From the NCBI GenBank assembly GCA_037179515.1, contig JAXCGZ010011596.1:5001-17500 (forward strand): a stretch of DNA of 12,500 nt, in the 5' to 3' direction. Both the position numbers and the translations under genes were made by a program. Under the pieces are notes generated by a model, which was not told the origin of the DNA, did not search any database, and saw only the letters and a list, made by a program, of their open reading frames with translations. The stretch is from Halocaridina rubra (taxonomy: Eukaryota > Arthropoda > Malacostraca > Decapoda > Atyidae). Shown here piece after piece: positions 1 through 10,732 of this stretch. Within the stretch, counting starts at the first letter, position 1, and each line of letters starts with the position of its first letter.

Positions 1-736
<736 letters not shown>

Positions 737-744
737 TATATATA

Positions 745-1339
745 CACTATTTAGAGAATGTAGTGTTATGTGGTAAGTTTGCGTGGCAATGGCCAAGTTG
801 CAGACTGTTTGCTAAGAACATGTGTTTACGTTTTCAGACTTAATGTTTTAGATAAACGAACAAGCCTGAGGATTTAGCACAGCTGAGTGTAAAAAGGAAA
901 TGCAATTTTTTTTATTATCTTCCTCAGGGAATGTATCGAATGGGAGTCAAGCTTTTTTTCTATAATTAATTCTTATGTAGTTTTTCTACTTTGAATTGAC
1001 TTCCACCTATCCTCCAACTCAATGAAGAATTCCTTCCAAGTTCTCCTGAAATTCTTTCCTTATTTTTTTTTCTAGGCTTCACTTGTTTATTTTACTGCCC
1101 TTATCTCTTAAAATTAAATAATTATTTTACTTATTTTTTTTTAATAAATAGCAAACTCATCTTCAATTCTTTTCGCTTATTCATTTGCTTTTTTATTTTA
1201 TTTGTAATATTAATTTTATCTTTGTATTATTCAAGACTCCGTAAGAATAACCAGGCAACTGAAAAATAGAAAACACTTATTTTAATTTAAACTTTAATTA
1301 CATAATTTTTTTAATTTACCGTTATTTTGTCTTGGCTTA
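745..1339. other. Intron before exon A, no recognised feature
   Basis: This stretch is T- and A-rich with several poly(T) tracts (about 907-913, 1066-1074 and 1134-1141). The last part grades into the exon A acceptor region. No coding similarity was recognised. Confidence 0.6.
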
Positions 1340-1384
1340 ATATTCTTTATTTTAGACTTTATGATTATTTTTCCCTATTTGCAG
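1340..1384 (+). promoter_or_regulatory. 3' splice site of exon A
   Basis: A T-rich polypyrimidine tract ending TTTTTCCCTATTTGCAG lies immediately before the first homologous codon of exon A. It is a good match to the metazoan acceptor consensus. AG is at 1383-1384. Confidence 0.85.
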
Positions 1385-1591
1385 GAATGCGAAGATTGGA
1401 AATTTATCGCGACGGTGTTAGACCGTCTTTTCCTGTACGTGTTTCTGCTTCTCAATCTCTTTGGGTTGGTGATCTTTTTCCGAGCGCCTTCCCTCTATGA
1501 CAAGAGGCCCTCCATAGATCATGAGCTTTCAGAAATAGGCTTAGTTCAACAGCCCTCGTCTTCGCCCAATAACAGTAGGCACCGCGAATAG
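1385..1591 (+). CDS. nAChR subunit 3'-terminal exon A (TM4 and C-terminus), divergent
   Basis: This is the last coding exon of a nicotinic acetylcholine receptor subunit, a neuronal plasma-membrane Cys-loop cation channel. It encodes 68 residues and a TAG stop. Residues 1-17 are the end of the cytoplasmic MA helix and entry to TM4, with EDWK at 3-6 and VLDRLFL at 11-17. Residues about 17-32 are a hydrophobic TM4. RAPSLYD at 33-39 is the family's post-TM4 motif, and the rest is a Ser/Asn-rich extracellular tail. The start follows a strong acceptor (TTTGCAG|GAA) and is phase 0, matching exon B; codons upstream are intronic. Over about 52 aligned residues roughly 30 match exon B. TM4 is unusual: Asn24 replaces a Cys, there is no Cys inside the membrane span, and it is one residue shorter than in exon B. 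The tail has an N-N-S sequon at 62-64. The frame and acceptor are intact, so a functional alternative exon is favoured over a pseudo-exon. The exact subunit is not assigned. Confidence 0.88.
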   Translation, partial: ECEDWKFIATVLDRLFLYVFLLLNLFGLVIFFRAPSLYDKRPSIDHELSEIGLVQQPSSSPNNSRHRE

Positions 1592-1885
1592 GAGAGCTAG
1601 GGCGTCTCCCCCCCACCCTTGCTCCCACCAACAGTCGTCACCATTTGGTGTTTTGATAGTAGTGGTGGTGATCATGATGGTGGTAGTGGAGGTGGTTAAT
1701 GGAGGTGGTGGTGGTGGAGGTGGTGGTCATGATCGCGATGGTATTTGTGGGGGCTGTGACGGGCCGCCAAATTAGTTTTCCAGTAAGTTGGGTTTCCTCC
1801 CCTAATAGTACCAGGAGATCGTCGTCTTCCAGCCAATCCAAGCCTAGAAATATAAACAACAGCAGACCGTACTCAGCTCTCTAGA
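1592..1885 (+). other. Probable 3' UTR of exon A
   Basis: The stretch after the exon A stop is clearly richer in G and C than the surrounding intronic DNA, up to about 1880, which suggests it remains exonic. It begins with a C-run (CCCCCCCCACCC type) and contains the GGT-rich repeat at 1658-1742. A GTAAGT hexamer at 1783-1788 is a good donor-like sequence that could allow splicing within the UTR. No canonical AATAAA was found before 3496, and only weak AATATA variants (for example 1954-1959) occur nearby. The true 3' end is therefore unresolved. Confidence 0.5.
1658..1742 (+). repeat. GGT/GAT-rich imperfect trinucleotide repeat
   Basis: The stretch consists of GGT, AGT, GAT and GGA triplets, with two related blocks (GGTGGTGATCATGATGG and GGTGGTCATGATCGCGATGG). 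It lies about 70 bp after the exon A stop. Reading frames across it give Val-rich or His-rich peptides in both directions and are low-complexity artefacts. On the sense strand the GG runs could in principle form a weak two-layer G-quadruplex in RNA. Confidence 0.85.
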
Positions 1886-3589
1886 AGAAATAATGACAAA
1901 ATGGTAGTAGCTACATGAATTCTTTTTCACTTTTCATTTGTACTTTAGACCAAAATATATTTTTAGGGGTTATAGTAGGTATTTCAGAAATTGTTGGAAA
2001 ATATACAGTATCTTAGAACATTTTTACTTATTGGAAGTTTCAATCCGCAGCAAAGAATGTTACAACTGCTGTAGTAAAACTTTTCCAAAATGTAAACATG
2101 GAGGAGATGATTTTACACTGCGACAAATGAATATAGCCAGCCATACGAAGGAAGAAGTTAAGCTTTCCGTTATACATAGTTTGCAGTGAAAAACAAAAAC
2201 ATCCATTTACTCTGAGTTTCACTCCAAGTGACTCCTTCTAGGCTCAAAATTGGCTGGATGATCTCATTTCCGTGAAAATTGAATTCCATTTACTTTTTCC
2301 CAAGTTACTTTATATTTGATTTTTTTTTATTCCATTCCATCCTCTTGATTATATTAAGACTTCGCTTATGACACACTTTTGGCTGTGCTTTTTTGTCACT
2401 AAAACTGAGACCAACTGAACAGTCCGTTGTATGCGACTTAAAAGTAAACTTTAATCGAACGTCCCTTTAAAAAGCTCATAATATACATATAAAAAAATCG
2501 GAATGATTTTTCTAGACGTTTGTTTGTGAAACAAATAAGTCTTTGTATTCGTAGAAGTGCCTTGCCATTAGTTCTATAATAGCTTAGACAGTGCATGATG
2601 TGTTTGTCGCTGTGTACAGGGTAGTAGTGGATTTTTGCTCTGTGTGTGTGTCATCAGTATAGCCTGTCTGTAAAACATGTCATAATAACTCTTCTCTCAA
2701 GAACTTCCAAAGAACACTTGACATTCTGGATATGTCATTCCTAAACATCAGGAACAATGAACTGTGCTTAGAAAAAATAACATACGACCTGCACTAAGTA
2801 TACGAAGAACATATATTTTTTGTTTTCTAGTTTTAATATTTTATTCTTAAAGCTTCTTTTATTAGATATATTTTCGTTTATTTTCTCTGATTGCTTTTTA
2901 GATAACTAATGTATGTTCAGTTCCACTGAGATTAGTGTTGATAAAATAGTAAACTGCTATTTCGTAACACTACGACTGTAAGCAAGTTGAAGAGGACTGT
3001 TTGTTCTATATCCTTTGCTTTTCTACTCTGAAGCAGGAACAATTTTCTCTAAATAATGTAAACTTATGATAATCTAATAATATTAATGTTGAAAGCTGAG
3101 GGCAAAAGCAGGAGTACTTTTAGGGAGATGCTGATCTCCCTTATCAGATGAGAGTACCTTCCCTATCTGGTACATGCCAGTGTCATCAAGCTTTGATCTT
3201 TCAATATATTCTTAATAGCAATATAAATAATCCAGTAAGTATCATCCAATTTTGTGTGAAAGGTTGGCCTCCAATAATGTGCTTATTTTATAATATTTTC
3301 ATTTGTAATATAATGTTACCATTTCCTGAATGATAGCCTTTATGCGTGTGAATGTTCAAAATGAGAATGTTTTGTCACATTGTGTTTGGTTTACAAGAAG
3401 TGTCATATGTTAAATCTCTTTGAAGTGTGAAGAAGAAAAATCTATAAAAAAAAGATATTTGTTAGTTTGTTTATGAGAGTGACAACGGGACAGGCAATAA
3501 AATTGCACTCATCTTGCCTTGCCACCGAGAAAACATTAAGATGATGAAATATTATATGTGTAAGGATAAGGCAGAAATAATGGAATGAT
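1886..3589. other. Noncoding AT-rich DNA, no recognised feature
   Basis: Short open frames at 1938-2189 and 3148-3333 show no recognisable domain, no exon-like composition and no supporting splice context, so they are treated as chance. A canonical AATAAA occurs at 3496-3501, about 1.9 kb after the exon A stop, and could serve a long 3' UTR, but nothing else supports it. A GTAAGT occurs at 3235-3240. Confidence 0.5.
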
Positions 3590-3619
3590 ACACAATAGGA
3601 AAGGGACAGGCTGAAAGAC

Positions 3620-3950
3620 TAGTCGAAGTATTAAGGGACTAGAGATATGGCAGGATTAGGCCTGGAGGTGATGATAGATCTGCTTTTTGAACGACGGTAG
3701 GTTATAAGAATTAGAAAAGACAGAAGGAGGATGAGAGTTTCAGAGTCTGGAGGTGGATTAGAAGAAGCAGTCGCTGCACCGACCAATCTGCGAGTTACAA
3801 GTCTCCACACACTACCTGTGAGATGAGGCCGCTTGGAAAGTGTCACGCAGCCTCGGCAGTGGGGGATGGATGCAATTCGCCAACTTATCAGAGCAGTGAT
3901 GGAACTAGTAGCGATAGAAAAGAGGAAAATATGATCCCTTCTGGCCAAGA
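3620..3950 (-). pseudogene. C-terminal remnant of the retrotransposon ORF2
   Basis: In one minus-strand frame the sequence reads, with stops, through pieces like SYFPLFYRY, HHCSDKLANCIPPPLPR and SFKKQIYHHLQA. These match the usual C-terminal tail of jockey-type polyproteins (SLFYRY, HCSDELA, IPPP). An overlapping 105-codon open frame on the same strand at 3631-3948 is shifted relative to these motifs and is a shadow. Confidence 0.7.
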
Positions 3951-4464
3951 GAAGAGAATCCAGATTAGAAGTAAGAGAAGGATCATTGATGAGTCTAACT
4001 GCTTAAGCTTCAACCCCATCAATGAGATAAGTATAAGGAGAAGCAGTATTTCAAGCAGGGACGAATAAGACCTTTATAGATTTTAAGTAACTGGAAAGAG
4101 GAAGAGTAATTACGAAAACGGAACAGAACTCCCAATTTTTTGGGATGTAAATTTAGAAATTTGGATTACGTGACTCATTCAAGACAAGCTAGAAACTGTC
4201 TGAATTCTTAATATCTTTAGAATAGGAAGGTAAATTTCGTTACCTTTGAAAACAATAGGGCTATCAGGAGGAGAAGAAGATACAGAGATAGCCAGAAACT
4301 GTCTTGGAGGCATTGCTTTTAACTAAATTTTGGTTGCCCAACTCATATACCCTCTGCATTGTCGACAACCAATGATATAAACGGTCAGAGGGAAAACTGG
4401 AAATCAGAGAACAGAGAGAAAAGGTAAAGCCATAAGCAGGGATTGTGGCCACCAGAGCCTTGTG

Positions 4465-4777
4465 TCAGACTCTGTCAAAAGCCTTTGGGATATCAAGGGC
4501 CACCGCAAATGATTCTTCATAGTGCCCCATAGAAGATGACCATATATGAGTAAAATAGGACAGAAATTCACCAGTGGATCTTGCCTTGCGGAAACCGTAC
4601 TGGTGATTGGAGAAAGGTGAGTAAGATTCAAGATGTTTCAAGAAGTGAGACATGAGCAAAGGTTCGAATACTTTAGCGATAGCAGGGGTTAGGGCACTAG
4701 ATCGGTAGTTGGAAGTAATAGAGTGGTCACCCTTCTTAGAAACAGGTTAAACCAGAATATGCTTCCAATATGATGGA
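4465..4777 (-). pseudogene. Reverse transcriptase (fingers/palm, motif A) pseudogene segment
   Basis: This is the best preserved piece of the retrotransposon. It is one continuous frame of about 100 codons, broken only by the TAA at 4747-4749 and closed by the TGA at 4465-4467. The visible order is SKKGDHS, SNYRSSAL (usually NYRPIAL), IAKVFEPLL, QYGFRKARSTG and DIPKAFDRV. Asp of DIPKAFD is the first catalytic aspartate of the palm. Both stops fit single transitions from Gln (CAA) and Trp (TGG), as expected of neutral decay. Confidence 0.82.
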
Positions 4778-4785
4778 TATTACTT

Positions 4786-5040
4786 AGAATGAAATGTTTT
4801 ATTGTTCTTGTCACTACTTAAGAATATGTTGTATTTTCTTCTTAATTAGACTATTATATCTTTTTTGCACAGATTGCCTTTCCCTGACAGATTAAGAAAG
4901 GTTACCATAAACAACGGGAACAGCATTGTAATTAAGATATTCCTTACCTTTATTATCTATCAAAATAATAGTCATGCTTATGCACACATTATACAGTAAA
5001 CATACAAAGGCAATGCCAAAGGTGAATTTATAAATTCAGG
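4786..5040. other. Unassigned AT-rich spacer
   Basis: No coding or repeat similarity was recognised between the retrotransposon relic and the C-rich island. Confidence 0.5.
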
Positions 5041-5960
5041 TCCCAAGTGTCCCCTGTTTACACTCAGTCTTTCTAGAGCTCTCGTTGTCACTCACTGACA
5101 TATGTCAAATTAAGCTGTTTATCACTTCCCTCTACTAATTCTATCTCAGGTATCTGCTAACATTCCTGCAAGGCAACATCTCCATAGGAGCTTACACATC
5201 CCGTCCCTTCATCTCACTGACCTACCTCTAATTTGAAATAAAATCAAATTCGAAATATAAATCCTCCTCATGATTCTCTCATTTTCCATTCCCTCAATTT
5301 GTCCAAACCAAATAATTATACCAATTTTTCTCTCACTCACCTCTCGAACTCACTCACCTCTCGAACTCAGTCATTCCTCACCTTGTTAAATCATGTAATA
5401 TTACAAACTCATTAAGTCACATACAGCACAGTTCACCTTTTTAGCTGAATATATAGGACAAGGAGTGGCAACGTCTTCCGCGTTGCTCCAACCTCCTGAG
5501 CTGCAAATTAGATGCCAAGCATCTTAAAAGTAAAGCACCAAACAAAGCTACTCGAAGACTCATTTTAGCCGGGAAATTGAGAGCAATCAAGAAAACACAT
5601 TTTCAAAGACTGCACGTCACACAACCACATTCGCCACTGACACCACATACACTTTCTGAGAACCCTGTGGTAAAACCCAGGATCAACAGTGGCCTTCCTT
5701 ACGGACTCGAGACTTTTTAGCCAAGCAGCTCATGGAACAACAAAAACCGAATATTTAGCCCAACACTCATAACCATGAAATACTGTAGAAATTACTGTTC
5801 CAGTATGCAAGCTATTTCTCTTCTACTCTGTCGTCTATGATAGTCCCTTGCCTATCATGTTTTCTTAAGTCTACTCCCATACGGGTCAAACTGATGACCA
5901 TACGGCTATCCTTAATCATTCAACCCTCCTCTATCATTCTATCATCTCGAAGCTGGTAAG
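5040..5960 (+). other. C-rich, G-poor island of unknown nature
   Basis: This stretch differs from its neighbours in base composition. A hand count of 5101-5400 gives about 88 C to 23 G on the plus strand. No frame of useful length runs through it and no known element was recognised. It contains an acceptor-like site (TACTAAT at 5133-5139, then CTATCTCAG ending 5149) and finishes next to a donor-like CTG|GTAAGT with GT at 5956-5957. It could be an old transposon insertion, a noncoding exon, or chance. Confidence 0.4.
5332..5365 (+). repeat. 17-bp direct tandem duplication
   Basis: The unit CTCACTCACCTCTCGAA occurs twice in perfect tandem at 5332-5348 and 5349-5365, followed by a partial third copy (CTCAGTCA). 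It is a small local slippage duplication within the C-rich island. Confidence 0.95.
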
Positions 5961-6757
5961 TCTTTCTTATAGGTAATAATTTGTGCATTGATATTAAACT
6001 GAAACTATTTTTAGTGTATCATACTGAAAACACTGGGTAGTTTGAAATGTGATTAGTAATGTCTTACTAATAATTCGAAGGTTCAGCTGTAAAGATTAGA
6101 TGATGATACGAGGATGGTAACTTTAAAAACCTACTTGAAAAGTATTATGACTTCTCACACAGAGACATACACCCTTGTGAAATATATGGCTTTATGATTT
6201 TCATTTTGTGGCGTTTCCTACCATTAGTATAACTTCTTCGTTGAATTTTATGGTGCATAGCTATGCTGCTATCTTCAAGGCCTATTATTTGCAATTATTC
6301 TTGCATTATTTGTTCAGAAATGCTGATACGAAGTCACAAAGCTTTGCTAAATGCTTTCTACAAGATACGCGACATGAAAAAGGCTGTGGAAGTGATTGCA
6401 TAGGCGTTGGAGCAACTTTGACTAGAGACACCGAAAGGCATGGGAAGTAGCTGCTTCCATACTTTGCATTTGACTTTAGTTAGCTAAGTAATAGTTTAGA
6501 CATTAGTATTTGTCTAAGGGAAATTCTTCATCGGAATGAATTAACACAATGCAGTTCTAATTAAAGGATTCATACAACTGGATGTTTATCCACCTTTACT
6601 GAAAGAAAGAACAACAAAGAACATGACAGTGAGCTAATCAGAAAAAATTACTTTATGTATAAATAGTACAATCTATCCTTCTGCTAATTATACAAAACTT
6701 GCTAAGGAATAAGAAAAAAGTAAGGCTTCATTAGGTTATTTTACTAGCATAACCAAC
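5961..6757. other. Intronic sequence, no recognised feature
   Basis: An 80-codon open frame at 6208-6450 has no recognisable domain or exon signals and is treated as chance. The rest is ordinary AT-rich DNA. Confidence 0.5.
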
Positions 6758-6786
6758 TTTTTTTTTTTCTTTTTTTTTTTTTTTTT
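6758..6786 (+). repeat. Poly(T) tract with one C
   Basis: There are eleven T, one C at 6769, then seventeen T, followed by AG at 6787-6788. It could be the poly(A) tail of a small retroposon inserted on the minus strand, or act as a very strong polypyrimidine tract. Confidence 0.9.

Positions 6787-7969
<1,183 letters not shown>

Positions 7970-8051
<82 letters not shown>
7970..8051. repeat. (AT)n microsatellite, 82 bp
   Basis: A perfect AT run of about 41 copies, about 330 bp upstream of exon B. The Tyr-Ile frames across it on both strands are artefacts. Confidence 0.98.
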
Positions 8052-8053
<2 letters not shown>

Positions 8054-8334
8054 TTTTTACGTTCCCCTTTATTCACTTTTATAATTTTCCAGATGACCAA
8101 CAACCAAATAAACTCCGCAGTATATAAAAGCACTGCCTTTGTGATCATACATTTTATATTTTGCATGTTTTTCATTATGTTCTCTTGCTTCCATTGGCTA
8201 ATTATCAGTATTTTTATTCTTGTTTGCTTGTATAACCAACAATGACAACAAGTTTTTAATGAATATTCTTTTCCATATTTGGTTGAGACACAGTTTTGTG
8301 AAAACAGCGTATTCTTGATAATTTAACGTCATTG
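8052..8334. other. Intron immediately upstream of exon B
   Basis: The stretch is T-rich with no recognised coding sequence. The hydrophobic open frame running from the AT array to 8245 is an artefact of T-rich codons. Confidence 0.55.
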
Positions 8335-8379
8335 ATTGAGAGTCGACGTTCTTAGTCCAATTTCTCGTTTTTCACGTAG
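8335..8379 (+). promoter_or_regulatory. 3' splice site of exon B
   Basis: The tract TTTCTCGTTTTTCACGTAG precedes exon B, with AG at 8378-8379. The tract is shorter and more interrupted than that of exon A, so the acceptor looks weaker. The exon begins GTAATA, so the site reads AG|GT and superficially resembles a juxtaposed acceptor and donor. The GTA-ATA codons are explained by the conserved Val-Ile before EDWK. Confidence 0.8.
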
Positions 8380-8565
8380 GTAATAGAGGACTGGAAGTAT
8401 GTGGCCATGGTGTTGGATCGTCTGTTTCTCTGGGTTTTCACCATTGCCTGTGTTGCTGGAACCTGTGGCATCATCTTCCAAGCTCCTTCACTCTATGATA
8501 CTCGTGGACCTATTGATGAAATATACTCCGAGATTGGAGCCGCGTCAGCTACTCCACAACTTTAA
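8380..8565 (+). CDS. nAChR subunit 3'-terminal exon B (TM4 and C-terminus), canonical
   Basis: This is a second nicotinic acetylcholine receptor terminal exon encoding 61 residues and a TAA stop. It opens with [18 protein letters not shown], the conserved junction of MA helix and TM4 in arthropod nAChR subunits. TM4 follows at about residues 17-33, with Cys24 and Cys29. Then come QAPSLYDTR at 34-42, PIDE at 44-47 and a short tail ending ATPQL. The sequence is closer to the standard insect alpha-type pattern than exon A is. The start is set by the acceptor CACGTAG|GTA, in phase 0 and at the same protein position as exon A. An ATG at 8399 lies in another frame and is irrelevant. No upstream receptor exons were recognised between exon A and this exon, which favours alternative last exons of one gene over a second complete gene. 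Which of the two exons is the major form cannot be read from DNA. Confidence 0.92.
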   Translation, partial: VIEDWKYVAMVLDRLFLWVFTIACVAGTCGIIFQAPSLYDTRGPIDEIYSEIGAASATPQL

Positions 8566-9406
8566 AGAATTTACCCTCCTCAGATGAAGATATCATTCGA
8601 ATTTTCCAAATTATATCCATTTGCAACTTTACTTCCAGAACTTCAGTGTTGTTTCAGAATTTTATCATTGCTAGGCCAACAGTATGGCGGCCCAATAGAA
8701 TACAGTCTGTTTGTAGAAAGTAAGGCTCTCCTCGTTTGTTTTTATAATATCTTAGCATTTAAGTACTGGCTTAACAAGCCGTGTCACTGTGAGACATGGA
8801 TTCGTGTACGTGCGTGAGTGTATGTGATTCTTAATTGTATAATCTTAATGAGTGTCACTCCCGGATTTGCTTGCTTTAAAGCATCATGATTACGCTTCGT
8901 ACTCCACTATAGTTCTTTGTATACAGTAGGTGGTTACTGCTTAGGCCGATTTACATTCTTAAAGGGATATTGTCATTTACATTATACATATAAGATGGAT
9001 ATCCAAGTGTGTTCTTTATGAACTCGTATACAGTGCGGAGGAAGAAAAACTTAGAAAACCGCAAATTATGACCATATAACCATAAACAGCTTTAAATTTC
9101 CATTTAGTATGTGCGTTTTTAGTTTCCCTCAGATACCACGTCACTGTTGTTGCTTATGTATAATTCAACGGCATTCTTTTTCTCCAGAACTTCTTCTTCA
9201 TAGAAAAGAATATGACTGAATTTACACTGAACAACAGTGACGTCAGAGGGGAGAAAAAATAAAGATCCCAATGTTCACAAATTTTCCATATTTAGAGATA
9301 TAATAAATGGAGATAAAACATTTGCTGTCTTTCTCCGCATTTAATTAAAATGATAAAGAACGCATTCGTTTATCGAACCCAAATTTTTTTATAATGCTAT
9401 ATCCTC
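8566..9406 (+). other. Probable 3' UTR of exon B and downstream DNA
   Basis: Sequence after the exon B stop has no further receptor similarity. An open frame at 8584-8817 starts inside it, is unrelated to known receptor sequence and is treated as chance. The first canonical AATAAA signals are at 9258-9263 and 9302-9307, giving a plausible 3' UTR of about 700-760 nt. Confidence 0.5.
9258..9307 (+). terminator. Candidate polyadenylation signals for exon B transcripts
   Basis: AATAAA occurs at 9258-9263 and again at 9302-9307. The second is followed by a T/G-rich stretch (TTTGCTGTCTTTCTC at about 9320-9334) of the kind expected downstream of a cleavage site. Further AATAAA at 9904-9909 and 10167-10172 are alternatives. 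In such AT-rich DNA these hexamers also occur by chance. Confidence 0.4.
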
Positions 9407-10503
<1,097 letters not shown>

Positions 10504-10732
10504 GCCGCTTTCACACCAAAGTGGCACGTCGCACGTGGCATGCCACATGGCACGCCAGTTGAATACGAACACCCTGAAATATATGAAACCTTCCACACAG
10601 AAGTTGCCTGTCACATCGGACGTGTCACGCCACTTCTGTGTGAAAGGTTTCATATATTTCCGGATGTTCGTTTTCAACTGGCGTGCCACGTGGCATGCCA
10701 CGTGAGACGTGCCACTTTGGTGTGAAAGCGGC
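10504..10732. mobile_element. 229-bp foldback/MITE-like inverted repeat element
   Basis: The two halves are near-perfect reverse complements of about 112 bp each with only a few bases of loop at about 10616-10621. The outer 27 bp (GCCGCTTTCACACCAAAGTG onward) match perfectly, and the full arms differ at roughly ten positions. The arms contain a 12-bp palindrome GTGGCATGCCAC at 10535-10546, extended to 14 bp on the right arm at 10689-10702. GC content is well above the flanks, so the boundaries are sharp. There is no transposase, as expected of a non-autonomous DNA element. Flanking TTA (10500-10502) and ATA (10734-10736) could be an imperfect 3-bp target duplication of the Harbinger type, but this is weak. 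The overlapping open frames on both strands are shadows of the palindrome. Confidence 0.85.

Larger units (their letters stand above)
3590..4785 (-). mobile_element. Decayed jockey-type non-LTR retrotransposon fragment
   Basis: Read on the minus strand, this is a relic of a LINE of the jockey type. The 5' part (about 4780 to 4380) encodes reverse transcriptase motifs: a WKH...VSKKGDHS...SNYR...AL segment, the QYGFRKARSTG block at about 4564-4604, and the motif A region LDIPKAFDRV at about 4467-4500. A later conserved block, NLVKSNASKT, lies at about 4300-4340. Between these the catalytic YADD region is missing, so the copy is internally deleted as well as 5'-truncated. Further on, KxYKGLIRPCLKYC-like, CSDKLA and IPPP matches fit the usual C-terminal region, in broken frames. 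Stops interrupt it: TAA at 4747-4749 where Gln is usual, and TGA at 4465-4467 where Trp is usual in DRVWH. The 3' boundary is approximate. The element lies antisense within the presumed receptor intron and is inactive. Confidence 0.85.

Noticed and set aside
1638..1884. His/Asp-rich (minus) and Val-rich (plus) open frames after exon A
   Set aside because: They are low-complexity translations of the GGT/GAT repeat, out of frame with the receptor exon.
3823..4068. Plus-strand 81-codon open frame
   Set aside because: It is antisense to the retrotransposon relic and has no independent support.
6208..6450. 80-codon plus-strand frame ending in a basic tail
   Set aside because: No recognisable family, and no acceptor or donor fits its limits. 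A chance frame is likelier.
8399..8587. ATG-initiated frame overlapping exon B
   Set aside because: It is a shadow in another frame; the homologous receptor frame starts at 8380 without an ATG, as expected for an internal splice acceptor.
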